From assembly GCA_023417885.1 (NCBI GenBank), contig JAEZED010000021.1, positions 1-64,000 on the forward strand: DNA of 64,000 bases, in the 5' to 3' direction. Position numbers and translations under genes: made by a program. Below, in pieces: positions 26,298 to 36,665 of this stretch. Every line of letters starts with the position of its first letter. Position 1 is the first letter of the stretch. This stretch comes from Planctomycetota bacterium. GTDB taxonomy: Bacteria; Planctomycetota; Phycisphaerae; Tepidisphaerales; Tepidisphaeraceae. The notes below the pieces were generated by a model that worked only from the letters and a program-made list of their open reading frames with translations, ran no database searches and had not been told where the DNA came from.

Positions 26298-27103
26298 GGT
26301 ACATCGATCCGCATATCCACATGGTGTCGCGCACGACCGACGACTACGCCCGCATGGCGCTGGCGGGGTGTGTCGCGGTGACGGAGCCGGCCTTCTGGGC
26401 GGGCTTCGACCGCTCCTCGGCGCAGGGGTTTTACGACTACTTCCGGCAGCTGACGGAGTATGAGCCGAAGCGCGCGCGGGCGCATGGGATCGAGCATTAC
26501 TGCTGGCTCTGCATCAACCCGAAGGAGGGGGACGACCCGGTCTTTGCGCGCGAGGTGATGTCGCTCATTCCGGAGTTCCTCAAGTGCCCGAGCGTGCTGG
26601 GGATCGGCGAGATCGGGCTGAACAAGAACACGCGCAACGAGCTGATGATCCTGGAGGAGCAGATCGCCCTGGCGGCGGAGCACGACCAGCTCATCCTCGT
26701 GCACACGCCGCACCTGGAGGACAAGCTCAAGGGGACGCGGCTGATCATGGACGCCCTGAAGCGCAACGGGAAGATCGACCCGGGTCGCGTGCTGATCGAT
26801 CACGTCGAGGAGCACACGGTCGAGATGGTGCTGGATGCCGGCTTCTGGGCGGGCATGACGCTGTATCCCGACACCAAGTGCACGCCGCAGCGCGCCGCCG
26901 ACATCATCGAGATGTACGGGAGCGAGCGCCTCTGGATCAACTCCGCCGGCGACTGGGGGCACAGCGACCCGCTGGCAGTTCCCAAGGCGATCCTCGAGAT
27001 GCGCCGCCGCGGGCATCAGGCGGAGACGGTTGAGCGGATTTCCTTCGGCAACCCGGTGAGCTTTCTCGGCCAGAGCACAAGGTTCAAGGCGCCGACGCGG
27101 TGA
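26294..27103 (+). CDS. TatD-family metal-dependent hydrolase (ebo-type)
   Basis: An amidohydrolase-fold protein with [20 protein letters not shown] (HxH), VGIG-type Glu in [34 protein letters not shown] and the terminal Asp in [17 protein letters not shown]. The pattern [19 protein letters not shown] plus the GDWGxSDPLxVPK end resembles the TatD-like enzyme of ebo (EDB) prenylated-cyclitol clusters rather than TatD DNase. No other ebo gene (prenyltransferase, DHQ-synthase-like) lies nearby. Confidence 0.78.
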   Translation: MRYIDPHIHMVSRTTDDYARMALAGCVAVTEPAFWAGFDRSSAQGFYDYFRQLTEYEPKRARAHGIEHYCWLCINPKEGDDPVFAREVMSLIPEFLKCPSVLGIGEIGLNKNTRNELMILEEQIALAAEHDQLILVHTPHLEDKLKGTRLIMDALKRNGKIDPGRVLIDHVEEHTVEMVLDAGFWAGMTLYPDTKCTPQRAADIIEMYGSERLWINSAGDWGHSDPLAVPKAILEMRRRGHQAETVERISFGNPVSFLGQSTRFKAPTR

Positions 27104-27115
27104 CCTGGCGACATT

Positions 27116-27337
27116 TCACGGCGGATCCCACCCGCCGCCGCCCCAGGGGTGACAGCGGCCGATGCGCTTGAGCCCGCGCCAGCCGCCGCGGAGGGGGCCG
27201 TGCTTGCGGACGGCGCCGATCATGTACTCGCTGCATGTGGGCTGGTACCGGCACTGCCCGCCGAGGAAGCGGCTGAGCGTGACCTGGTAGAGCCTCACGA
27301 GCCCGATGAGGATGGCGGAGGCAGCGCGGGAGAGCAT
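27116..27337 (-). CDS. yidD: YidD membrane-protein insertion efficiency factor
   Basis: 73 residues: [54 protein letters not shown], all diagnostic of YidD (DUF37), a peripheral inner-membrane protein aiding YidC-dependent insertion. It is normally beside rnpA/yidC; here it follows hisI by 9 bp, so the context is unusual. Confidence 0.93.
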   Translation of the reverse strand: MLSRAASAILIGLVRLYQVTLSRFLGGQCRYQPTCSEYMIGAVRKHGPLRGGWRGLKRIGRCHPWGGGGWDPP

Positions 27338-27346
27338 GGGAATCGC

Positions 27347-27802
27347 TCAGCCATAGACCGCTTCCGGGTCGAACGCCCTGGCCTCCTCGACGGCCTCGAG
27401 CGACCCGTCCGGCCGGACCTCGCGGTAGAAGCAGGAGCGGTGTCCGGTGTGGCAGGCGGCCTGCGGGGGTTGCGGGTCCTGAGCGGGCGCTCCGACGACG
27501 ACCCGGGCGATGAGGCAGTCCTGGTCGCAATCGACGAGCATCTGGCGCACGTGCTGCACCATGCCGCTGGACTCTCCTTTCTTCCAGAGCTTGCCGCGGG
27601 AGCGTGACCAGTAATGCACCTGCTGCGTTTCGAGCGTCAGGGCGAGAGACTGCGCGTTCATGAAGGCGACCATGAGGACCTGGCCGGTTTCGGCGTGCTG
27701 GGCGACGCATGGAATCAGGCCGTGCTCGTCGAACTTCGGAGCAAAGTCGCCTCCGAGCTCGATCTGATCCTTGTCCAGCGTGGAACGGTCGTGGAACGGC
27801 AT
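27347..27802 (-). CDS. hisI: Phosphoribosyl-AMP cyclohydrolase
   Basis: Third step of histidine synthesis. Motifs: MVAFMNAQSLALTLET, VHYWSRSRGKLWKKGESSG, DCDQDCLI (Mg/Zn site) and CHTGHRSCFYREV (Zn Cys). Monofunctional (no HisE domain), ~151 aa. ATG 27802 was chosen; the frame is open another 96 nt upstream but that part overlaps the divergent cysS promoter region. Linked to yidD in one operon. Confidence 0.92.
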   Translation of the reverse strand: MPFHDRSTLDKDQIELGGDFAPKFDEHGLIPCVAQHAETGQVLMVAFMNAQSLALTLETQQVHYWSRSRGKLWKKGESSGMVQHVRQMLVDCDQDCLIARVVVGAPAQDPQPPQAACHTGHRSCFYREVRPDGSLEAVEEARAFDPEAVYG

Positions 27803-27896
27803 GGGGGAGTTTAGCGCGCCCCGGGGAAGCGTCGTGTATCGGAGCCGCGGCCCGGCCCAGGCGGGGCCTGAGTCCGGCCACGCCCTAAACTCACGC

Positions 27897-29408
<1,512 letters not shown>

Positions 29409-29415
29409 TGCGGGA

Positions 29416-30171
29416 TCACGACTCGGGCTGCTCCCCGGTGACGTAGCGCTCGGCGGCGGAGTAGTCGCCCCGGGCGCGGGCTTCAATTTCCTTCAACCGC
29501 TCCTCCACCCGCCGCGCCACCTCGAGACGGCGATCCAGATCCTGGTTGAGATCCTGAAGCTGCTCGTGCCGCCGGGCGTCGCCCGCGGTGGTCGCTGCGG
29601 CGCGGACGCGATCGACAGCGGCCTCGATCTGCTCCACCGCCTCGCCCACCTCCTCCACCAGGGAGGCGCGCTGCTCCAGAATCTTGCGGCGCCCCTCTTC
29701 CGTCGCCATCTCGCGCGAGCCGACGTGCAGCGCCAGCGCCCGCTCCAGCGAGGCCGCGGAAAACTCGTACATCTGCCGGAGCTTGTACATCATCTCGCCC
29801 GCCAGCGGGTCGCCGCGCCCGCCGGCGGCGTCCGCCTCGCTTCGGCGCAGGCGGTCATGAAGCGCCTGGAGGCGATCGACGAGCCGTGCCGTCTCCAGGT
29901 CGCCGCGCACCTTGGCGCGCAGCTCCAGATCCGTGAGCATCTCCGCGGTCACGCCCGACCGGGCGCGCGGCGTTGGAACCGGCAGTGCCGGAAGCGATCC
30001 GCCGGCGCGCGGCGCCCCGAGCGCCCCCCCCCCGGCGAAGCCGAGGCAGAGCCCGCCGATCCAGCCGACCAGGGCGGGCCAGCCCAGCAGCGGGCTTGCG
30101 ACCAGCAGCGCCAGTCCGGCGGCGCCGGAGAGGAGTACCGACGGTCGGAGCAGTCGCGGAGCGTCGGTCAT
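29416..30171 (-). CDS. Membrane-anchored coiled-coil protein, unknown function
   Basis: Two N-terminal hydrophobic helices (SVLLSGAAGLALLVAS, WPALVGWIGGLCLGFAG), a Pro/Ala linker, then ~170 residues predicted as long coiled coil (LETARLVDRLQALHDRLRRS, LVEEVGEAVEQIEAAVDRVR, LEVARRVEERLKEIEARARG). No family is recognised. It ends 8 bp from the convergent cysS gene. Confidence 0.7.
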   Translation of the reverse strand: MTDAPRLLRPSVLLSGAAGLALLVASPLLGWPALVGWIGGLCLGFAGGGALGAPRAGGSLPALPVPTPRARSGVTAEMLTDLELRAKVRGDLETARLVDRLQALHDRLRRSEADAAGGRGDPLAGEMMYKLRQMYEFSAASLERALALHVGSREMATEEGRRKILEQRASLVEEVGEAVEQIEAAVDRVRAAATTAGDARRHEQLQDLNQDLDRRLEVARRVEERLKEIEARARGDYSAAERYVTGEQPES

Positions 30172-30278
30172 GCGGGCCGATCTTAGCGAACCGGATGCCG
30201 GAGCCGAGGCCTCGCCCTGTTAGCGCCGGACGAAGGCCGGTTCAGCGATCGGGCGTGATCGCTCTAAGATGGCTCGCG

Positions 30279-31886
30279 ATGTACAGCGACATCGGCTTTG
30301 AGCCGCGCAATATCGGCGACGTGGACGTGATCTGGCACCAGGGGAAGTTCCACCTCTTCCACCTCGTGCTCCCGAACCACGACTACATCGCTCACGCGGT
30401 CAGCGAGGACGGGCTCAACTGGCACCGCGTGGACAACGCGCTGTTCATCGGCAATCCCGGCGACTGGGACGACGACGCACTCTGGACCATGCACGTCAGC
30501 GCCGATCCCGATCAGCCGGGGAAATGGCGCATGTTTTATACCGGCCTCTCGCGCTCGGAGCGCGGCCGCGTCCAGCGGGTCGGGCTCGCCGTGAGCGACG
30601 ACCTGTATGCCTGGCGCAAGGTGACGGGCGGCGGGTACCCCATCGACGTGGCTCATGGCGGGTGTGAGTACTACGAGTGCTCGCTCGACGAGGGGCGGCG
30701 ATGGGTGAGCTTTCGCGACCCGGTCTTCTTCAGCGACGACGGCCGGCGCTGCCTGCTGGTGAGCGCCAGGGTGAACCAGGGGCCGATCATCCGGCGCGGC
30801 TGCGTGGCGCTCGTGGAGGAGGTGGAGCGCGACAAGTGGGAGTTCCGCCCGCCGCTCTATCACCCGCGGCGCTACGACGACGTGGAGGTGCCGGCGCTCT
30901 TCAGGATGGGGGGCTACTACTTCCTGCTGGGCAGCATCCGGGAGGACGTGAAGGTGCGCTACTGGTATGCCGAGTCGCTCGCCGGCCCGTGGCGCAACTA
31001 CTTCGACAACGTGCTGCTGCCGCAGGGCAATTACGCGGCGCGCACCTGCTCCTACCGCCCGGATGCTCCGGACGACCGGCAGCTCGGGGACGAGGTCGAG
31101 GGGGACGGGCGGCTGGTCTTCAATTTCTACTTCACGGGCGAGACTCCCGGCGCCAGCAAGTGGGGCCAGGCGCGCAACCTGATGCCCCCGCCCAAGCGCC
31201 TGGGCCTTCATCCTGACGGGCGGCTCATGATGCGCAGCTTCGAGGGGTTCACCACCCAGGTGCGCAACGAGCTGCACGCCGGAGAGCTCGGCCCGCTCGA
31301 GCCGCTGACCGGCAACCCCGACATCTACACCGGCATGAGCCGCAGCGGCCTCGACGCCTGGTTCGGCACCGAGGCGGGGTTCGAGACGTTCCTGCTCCAC
31401 GGCCGCTACAGCCATTTCCGGCTGCGCGGCAAGCTGCACATGCAGGGCCGCGGCAAGTGTGGCCTTGTGTTCCGCCTCGACGAGCAAACGACCAGCGGCT
31501 ACTACCTCTCGCTGGATCTGCTCAAGGGGCTGGCGCAGCTTCGCATCTGGTCGGCGCGCGGCGAGCCCCCCGGGCCGGTCATGGGGGCGGCGGCGTTGCC
31601 GGCGGCGCACCAGGAGGGGCTTGGTGAATATGCCTTCGCCTACAAGGGCGCCCAGACCGCCAATTTCCTCACCAGCCGGGAGGGGCCCTGGGACATCGAG
31701 TTGCTGGTCTACGGTCGCTACATCGAGTTCAGCCTCGACGGATTCATCCGCCTCTCGCTGGTCGACGACACGTTCCGCAGCGGGCGTGTCGGCTTCTACA
31801 CCGAGACCGCTCACCTGCGCGTGGATGACCTGAGCATCGAGCAGATGCGCGCCCCGCACGACGAGGCGGCCGCCCTGACCGAGTAG
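30279..31886 (+). CDS. Five-bladed propeller glycosidase, GH32/GH43-like
   Basis: The N-terminal half has the furanosidase propeller pattern: GDVDVIWHQGKFHLFHLV (catalytic Asp at ~14), VSFRDPVFFSDDG (RDP, transition-state Asp) and YDDVEVPALFRMGGYYFLLG (acid Glu). The C-terminal ~170 residues form a jelly-roll-like module as in GH32 enzymes (CGLVFRLDEQTTSGYYLSLD, IEFSLDGFIRLSLVDDTFRS). ~535 aa, no signal peptide. Substrate is likely a fructofuranoside or arabinofuranoside; together with the GH172 protein at 7266-8426 a fructan role is plausible but unproven. Confidence 0.75.
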   Translation: MYSDIGFEPRNIGDVDVIWHQGKFHLFHLVLPNHDYIAHAVSEDGLNWHRVDNALFIGNPGDWDDDALWTMHVSADPDQPGKWRMFYTGLSRSERGRVQRVGLAVSDDLYAWRKVTGGGYPIDVAHGGCEYYECSLDEGRRWVSFRDPVFFSDDGRRCLLVSARVNQGPIIRRGCVALVEEVERDKWEFRPPLYHPRRYDDVEVPALFRMGGYYFLLGSIREDVKVRYWYAESLAGPWRNYFDNVLLPQGNYAARTCSYRPDAPDDRQLGDEVEGDGRLVFNFYFTGETPGASKWGQARNLMPPPKRLGLHPDGRLMMRSFEGFTTQVRNELHAGELGPLEPLTGNPDIYTGMSRSGLDAWFGTEAGFETFLLHGRYSHFRLRGKLHMQGRGKCGLVFRLDEQTTSGYYLSLDLLKGLAQLRIWSARGEPPGPVMGAAALPAAHQEGLGEYAFAYKGAQTANFLTSREGPWDIELLVYGRYIEFSLDGFIRLSLVDDTFRSGRVGFYTETAHLRVDDLSIEQMRAPHDEAAALTE

Positions 31887-31996
31887 GGGGTGGCATGAGG
31901 CCAGCGCGGGCCCGGCCGCGACGCCCGGCCAGTGCGAAAGCCGGTTTGCCCTCGCCTGTGTCATCGCCTAACTTGCGTGATTCCCCAAAGCCGCCC

Positions 31997-32746
31997 ATGA
32001 ATGCTTCTCCCGCATCCCCGCACGAGGTTTCCCAAGAGCAGGAGACGCTCCAGGTCAACGACGCCGCCTACGCCACCGAGCACTACGACGACGACTACTA
32101 CGACTGGATCCTGAAGAACAAGAACTTCCGCAGCCACCACCTGCGGATGAACTGGATCAAGCAGCTCGTCGACCCCCGCCCCGGCGACCGAATCGTCGAT
32201 CTCGGCTGCGGCCCGGGCGTCGTGGCGGAGTTTCTCGCCAAGCACGGCGCCGCCGTTCACGGCGTGGATCTTCATCCCAAGGCCGTCGCCACCGCCCGCA
32301 AGCTCAACAACGGCAACCCCGGTTGCAGCTTCCAGGTCGGCGACGCCAGCAACGTGCCGAACCTGGCCGACCAGAGCTTCGACAAGGCCGTCAGCTGCGA
32401 CGTGACGGAGCACTGCGGCTACGACGTGATGCTCGGGATCTTCCGGGAGGCGCACCGCCTGCTGAAGCCGGGAGGGACGTACTTCATCTACACGCCCAAC
32501 CCGAAGCACTGGATCGAGAAGCTGAAGGAGTGGGGCATCATGAAGGGCGACCCGACGCACACGGGCCTGCGGACAGGGAAGGTCATCGTCGAGGCGCTCC
32601 GCAAGTGCGGCTTTGAGATCGCCCAGCACCCGACTAGCTCAAGCATGTTCGCGGGGATCAACGCCCTAGAATGGCTCTGGCGCCGGCAGCCGGTGCTGCC
32701 GGAGCTGGCCAACTACCGCGTGATCGTCCTGGCGCGCAAGGCATGA
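31997..32746 (+). CDS. SAM-dependent methyltransferase
   Basis: Class I methyltransferase: motif I RIVDLGCGPGVVAEFLAKHG, VHGVDLHPKAVATARKLN, acidic motif VGDASNVPNLADQSFDKAVS, then LLKPGGTYFIYTPNPKHWIE. The first ~30 residues (QEQETLQVNDAAYATEHYDD) resemble small-molecule or sugar methyltransferases. ATG 31997 was chosen as the first with sensible spacing. The last ~150 bp of this gene are duplicated at 33590-33747. Confidence 0.82.
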   Translation: MNASPASPHEVSQEQETLQVNDAAYATEHYDDDYYDWILKNKNFRSHHLRMNWIKQLVDPRPGDRIVDLGCGPGVVAEFLAKHGAAVHGVDLHPKAVATARKLNNGNPGCSFQVGDASNVPNLADQSFDKAVSCDVTEHCGYDVMLGIFREAHRLLKPGGTYFIYTPNPKHWIEKLKEWGIMKGDPTHTGLRTGKVIVEALRKCGFEIAQHPTSSSMFAGINALEWLWRRQPVLPELANYRVIVLARKA

Positions 32747-32788
32747 TCGCCCGCCGCCGGCGGCCTCCAGGTCAGGAAAGGTGGTAGC

Positions 32789-33112
32789 ATGATCTTCAGG
32801 CGACTCCTGGGCGTGGCGGGCCTGCTGGCGGTCATGAGCTGCGCGGGGTGGCTGGTGATGTCGTGGAGCAACCTGTTGGGCTGGCCCTCCAACAGGGACC
32901 TGGTTGTGATTGCCGTATCGCCGGATACGACGCTTTACTTCGCCGGCGGGCAGGTGCAGTCGCTGTCCGGCTCGTACCTGTGGTCGAACCCGCACACAGG
33001 ACAATGGCACGTTTACTATGGCATTCCCCTGGCTTTTCTGGTCGTATTGGCGGCACTTCCGGCCGGCCAGCTTCTGAGGCCCCGCCGCGAGGTCCCGAGA
33101 GGCACACCATGA
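32789..33112 (+). CDS. Small two-helix membrane protein
   Basis: 107 residues with an N-terminal helix (LLGVAGLLAVMSCAGWLVMS), a ~45-residue external loop (DTTLYFAGGQVQSLSGSYLW) and a second helix (YYGIPLAFLVVLAALPAG) before a basic tail. No family is recognised. Its stop overlaps the next start (ATGA). Lies within the segment flanked by the methyltransferase 3'-end duplication. Confidence 0.65.
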   Translation: MIFRRLLGVAGLLAVMSCAGWLVMSWSNLLGWPSNRDLVVIAVSPDTTLYFAGGQVQSLSGSYLWSNPHTGQWHVYYGIPLAFLVVLAALPAGQLLRPRREVPRGTP

Positions 33113-33549
33113 GGCATGCAGCACGGATCAGCCTGGGTTCGCTCATCCTGGTGTTCGCCAGCATCGGCGGAGCGCGATTGGACGGGGATACTTCGCTTGA
33201 GGGCACTTGGGTTCCGGTCGCGGCGGAGCTTGGAGGCGAGTCGTTCGACAGTGAAGTCATCGGCAGCAGCCGTCTCGTCATCGACGGCGAGAACTACACC
33301 ATCCTGGTGCACGGTACCCCGCGAGACCGAGGAACGCTCAAGCTCAACGCCGCTGTCAGTCCGAAGCAGATGGACATCACCGGCATCGAGGGCCCCAACA
33401 AGGGGCGGACGGTTGCGGCCATCTACGAGCGGAGCGGTGAGCGCCTGCGGATCTGCTACGACATGCGCGGTAAGCCCCGTCCAGCCGAATTCCGAACGAC
33501 TAGGGGTTCGCAGCTCATGCTCGTGACGTATACACGGGCAAAGCCGTAA
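33109..33549 (+). CDS. Secreted TIGR03067-type protein
   Basis: Signal peptide (ISLGSLILVFASIGGA), then the planctomycete TIGR03067 pattern: LEGTWVPVAAELGGESF, SRLVIDGENYTILVHGTPRD, GTLKLNAAVSPKQMDITGIE GPNKGRTVAAIYERSGERLR, ICYDMRGKPRPAEF. ~146 aa lipocalin-like beta fold. The function is unknown. The family is expanded in Planctomycetota, often within accessory regions. Coupled to the upstream membrane protein. Confidence 0.8.
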   Translation: MRHAARISLGSLILVFASIGGARLDGDTSLEGTWVPVAAELGGESFDSEVIGSSRLVIDGENYTILVHGTPRDRGTLKLNAAVSPKQMDITGIEGPNKGRTVAAIYERSGERLRICYDMRGKPRPAEFRTTRGSQLMLVTYTRAKP

Positions 33550-33589
33550 CCGGCGTGAACCCCTGTCGGCTGCCCTGCCGCTCCGCCTC

Positions 33590-33747
33590 CGCTCCGCAAG
33601 TGCGGCTTTGAGATCGCCCAGCAACCGACCAGCTCGAGCATGTTCCCCGGGATCAACGCACTAGAGTGGCTCTGGCGCAGGCAGCCGGTGCTTTCGCAGT
33701 TGGCCAACTACCGCGTGATCATCCCCGCCCGCAGGCCGGCCGCCTGA
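33590..33747 (+). pseudogene. Duplicated 3' end of the methyltransferase gene
   Basis: Bases from 33590 match those from 32595 closely. The translation LRKCGFEIAQQPTSSSMFPG, INALEWLWRRQPVL..., to TGA 33745-33747 repeats the last ~50 residues of the methyltransferase with a few changes. There is no start or upstream domain, so it is a remnant. It marks a partial duplication spanning the two small genes. Confidence 0.85.
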
Positions 33748-33782
33748 GGCGGCGGCGCACGTCTTTAGGCCCCGAAGCGTCC

Positions 33783-34631
33783 GTGGCAAGCATTCTCCAG
33801 CCATCACCGGAGGTCGAGGCGGTGCTCATCGACCTCGACGGCACCCTCCTGCGCCACGAGGCGTCCCTGCCCGGCGCCGCCGACCTGCTGGCGGCCCTCG
33901 AGGAGGCCTCGCAGCGACGTGGCCTGCGCTACGCCGTCCTGAGCAACTCCACGCTCGGCCCGCGACGCATCAGCGCACGCCTCGCCGCGGCCGGGATGGC
34001 GGTGGCGCCTGAGCACATCTACACCGCCACTTCGGCGGCGTGCGACCGCGTGGTTCATCTATGCACGGGTGATGCCGCCGGGGCGCCGCCGCGCGTCTTC
34101 AACTGCTGCACCGAGGATGTCTACGAGCTCCTCGAGGGGCGGGCCGAGTTCATCGAGACCGTGCCGGAAGAGCCGCACGTGACGGCCGGTGCGTGCGACG
34201 CGGTGATCGTCGGCACGCCGACCAATGCCCTGGCCACGCCCGATCGCCAGCGGACGGCGCTTCGGCTGGTGCGTGCCGGGGCGACGCTGCTGGGAACCAG
34301 CGCCGATCGCGTCTTCCCGAGCGACCGGGGGATCGAGTTCGGGGCGGGCGCGCTGACGCACATGATCGCCTACGCCGCCGGCGCGACGCCCCAGTTCTGC
34401 GGCAAGCCGCAGGCGGCCTTCTTCCTGGAGCTCTGCCGCCGGCTCGATGTGCGGCCGGAGCGCTGCCTGCTCATCGGCGACAATCTCGAATCGGACATCG
34501 CCGGCGGGAAGGGCGTCGGGATGCACACCGTGCTCGTGCTGAGCGGGATCACGACCGAAGCGCACGCCCGCACCGCCCCCGCACCCCTGCGCCCGGACCG
34601 CACGATCCACGACCTTCGCGAGCTGCTCTAG
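33783..34631 (+). CDS. HAD-superfamily (IIA) phosphatase
   Basis: HAD motif I VLIDLDGTLL (Asp nucleophile ~18), motif II YAVLSNSTLGPRRISARL (class IIA NagD-like), C2 cap (FNCCTEDVYELLEGRAEFIE, CDAVIVGTPTNALA), motif III/IV GKPQAAFFLELCRRL and LLIGDNLESDIAGGKGVGMH. ~282 aa, typical of NagD/phosphoglycolate phosphatases. Start GTG 33783 without a strong ribosome binding site. Substrate unknown. Confidence 0.83.
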   Translation: MASILQPSPEVEAVLIDLDGTLLRHEASLPGAADLLAALEEASQRRGLRYAVLSNSTLGPRRISARLAAAGMAVAPEHIYTATSAACDRVVHLCTGDAAGAPPRVFNCCTEDVYELLEGRAEFIETVPEEPHVTAGACDAVIVGTPTNALATPDRQRTALRLVRAGATLLGTSADRVFPSDRGIEFGAGALTHMIAYAAGATPQFCGKPQAAFFLELCRRLDVRPERCLLIGDNLESDIAGGKGVGMHTVLVLSGITTEAHARTAPAPLRPDRTIHDLRELL

Positions 34632-34646
34632 CACAAACGAGCCGAA

Positions 34647-34730
34647 CAAGCGCGAGCCCGCAAGCACGAGCCCGCAAGCGCGAGCCCACAAGCAAGAGCC
34701 GCAAGCGCGAACCCGCAAGCAACGCTTGCG
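34647..34730. repeat. 14-bp tandem repeat, about six units
   Basis: Units CAAGCGCGAGCCCG, CAAGCACGAGCCCG, CAAGCGCGAGCCCA, a 13-bp unit and CAAGCGCGAACCCG run from 34647, ending in CGCAAGCAACGCTTGCG, a 7-bp-arm palindrome. The period is two 7-mers. Intergenic, between the HAD and PIG-L genes. Confidence 0.8.
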
Positions 34731-34789
34731 CGAAACCACCTCCACCAAACACGCTCCAAGGTCCACCCAAACCCTCATATCATCCCGAC

Positions 34790-35491
34790 ATGGCGATGAA
34801 CTGGGTCCTGCCCGCGAAGAAGCGGTTCCTCTGCGTCAGCCCGCACCCGGACGACGCGGAACTGGGGATGGGCGGCACGCTCATCAAGCTCAAGAACCAG
34901 GGGCATTACGTCCACATCGTGGACATGACCAACGGCGAGCCGACGCCCAACGGCTCCCCGGAGATCCGCGAGCGCGAGTGGACGCGCGCCACCGAAATCA
35001 TGGGCGTGGAACGCACCAACCTCCGCCTCAAGAACCGCGAGGTCGAGCACACCCTGGAAGCCCGCCACCGCCTGGCGGCGGTCATCCGCGAGCACCGGCC
35101 GGACGTGCTGTTCATCCCCTACTACCCCGACGCCCACCCGGATCACATTGCGGTGCACCGGATCGCGATCGACGCTCGCTTCGACGCCAAGCTCAGCAAG
35201 AGCGGCATCCCCGGCGAGCCGCATCACCCGAAACGCCTGATCCAGTACTACTGCACGCACCTGCGCACGCACTTCGTCCCCACCTTCTGCATCGACGTCA
35301 GCGACACCTACGAGCAGAAGATGGAGGCATGCAACGCATACCAGAGCCAAGGCCTCGACAGGGAAGGGGGCCTGGCCCGCTACGTCCGCGACATGCACGC
35401 CTACTTCGGCGGCCGCATCGGCGCCGAGTACGCTGAACCGTTCTACAGCGACGAGCTGATCGGCCTGAGCGGCTTGGATGAGCTGATGTAG
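34790..35491 (+). CDS. PIG-L (LmbE/BshB-like) deacetylase
   Basis: Zinc N-deacetylase. The signature FLCVSPHPDDAELGMGGTLI is at residues ~13-32, then VDMTNGEPTPNGSPEIRERE (as in BshB1), PDVLFIPYYPDAHPDHIAVH (AHPDH zinc His) and YYCTHLRTHFVPTFCIDVSD. ~233 aa matches BshB1, the bacillithiol deacetylase, although no BshA/BshC is present here, so the substrate is not settled. Confidence 0.82.
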   Translation: MAMNWVLPAKKRFLCVSPHPDDAELGMGGTLIKLKNQGHYVHIVDMTNGEPTPNGSPEIREREWTRATEIMGVERTNLRLKNREVEHTLEARHRLAAVIREHRPDVLFIPYYPDAHPDHIAVHRIAIDARFDAKLSKSGIPGEPHHPKRLIQYYCTHLRTHFVPTFCIDVSDTYEQKMEACNAYQSQGLDREGGLARYVRDMHAYFGGRIGAEYAEPFYSDELIGLSGLDELM

Positions 35492-35536
35492 CTGCAACGC
35501 TCTGGCTTAGTGCGGCTCATCCTGTAGAATTGCGAC

Positions 35537-36526
35537 ATGTCATTCGGGCTCTTCTCCACTTATAGACAAGGCGAAAACCGCGTTACTGCGAGTATTCTTG
35601 CCGTGCTTGGCTCGCTGACCCTCGACAGAATGCAGCGGCTGCTCCGCGGGTTGATTGGTGACCAAAGCATTGACCTATTGGTCATGCGAAACCAGGTTGC
35701 CGGTAACGGCAAATCGGTGCCGGACGCCGAGGTGAGTGCCAACTTCAAATTTCTGATCGAGACCAAGACCGTCCGCAACGGGCTAGGCGAGAGACAACTC
35801 CGTCATCATCTCGAGAAGCTGGGAGACGGCCCCGGACTCAGGCGCCTCCTTGTGCTGACGCCCGACGAGGAGATGCCCGAGGTCTGCCAGGCAATTACCC
35901 GAGATGATCCCCGCATTGTGTGGGCATCGTTCGCCGCCCTGAACCAGGCAGTGAACGACTTGATCGACGACTCCGGGGAAGTAGTCAGTGAGCGCGAAGC
36001 ATTCCTTCTTCGAGAGATGCAGGCCTTTCTGGAGGCGGAAGGACTCCTCGCCTCTCCCGAAGACACAGTTATCGTCGCCGCCCGATGGGCATGGCCCCTT
36101 TACCGCGAGTTCGGAGTCTACGTTTGCCAGCCCGAACGGACGTTCCGCGGCGCTATGTACTTGGGGTTCTACGCAGACCAGGCAATCCAGCCATCGATTC
36201 CGAGGATCATCAAGCAGTTCCCGAATGTCTCCTTTGGAAAAGCAATTGACGATCCTGGCGAAGATCCATGGCTCCGTGACATCTGCAGCACACTCGTCGA
36301 GCGTTCGTACTTCACGCGGGAATCCTTGAACGCGGTCTTCAACCTGACGGCGCCCGACGATCTGAATACGCTGAAGCTGCCAAAGCCCGTTCCCAATGAC
36401 TGGACTGACAGGCATGGACGGCGCGTGGCATACACAATGGGCCACCGCTATGTGCGAAGTAGTGCGCTTCGGATTGCGAGAACGACGACAGATCTGTCTC
36501 GCGAGTCCAGCGAGTCGAAGGTATGA
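35537..36526 (+). CDS. PD-(D/E)XK nuclease-like protein
   Basis: 329 residues. The N-terminal ~95 residues carry a PD-(D/E)XK-like set: QGENRVTASILAVL (Glu ~13), SVPDAEVS (Asp ~63), FLIETKTVRN (Glu ~75, Lys ~77) and RQLRHHLEKL (Gln ~87). The C-terminal two-thirds (AARWAWPLYREFGVYVCQPE, GAMYLGFYADQAIQPSIPRI) are not recognised and may sense or bind the target. GC is visibly lower than neighbours. It stands alone, with no methyltransferase or helicase, as some single-gene defence nucleases do. The nuclease call is from motifs; defence is inference. Confidence 0.6.
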   Translation: MSFGLFSTYRQGENRVTASILAVLGSLTLDRMQRLLRGLIGDQSIDLLVMRNQVAGNGKSVPDAEVSANFKFLIETKTVRNGLGERQLRHHLEKLGDGPGLRRLLVLTPDEEMPEVCQAITRDDPRIVWASFAALNQAVNDLIDDSGEVVSEREAFLLREMQAFLEAEGLLASPEDTVIVAARWAWPLYREFGVYVCQPERTFRGAMYLGFYADQAIQPSIPRIIKQFPNVSFGKAIDDPGEDPWLRDICSTLVERSYFTRESLNAVFNLTAPDDLNTLKLPKPVPNDWTDRHGRRVAYTMGHRYVRSSALRIARTTTDLSRESSESKV

Positions 36527-36665
36527 ATAGTCCCGCCATCAATGCGATGGCGCGGCGGCCTGGAAGAACTCATGTGACACACCTCACACGAAGGGGTTGA
36601 ACGCCCCAACGGTCTCCGGTTAGGGTGGCACGTTCACGCCGATGCCTGATCGGGAGAGATGCCCC

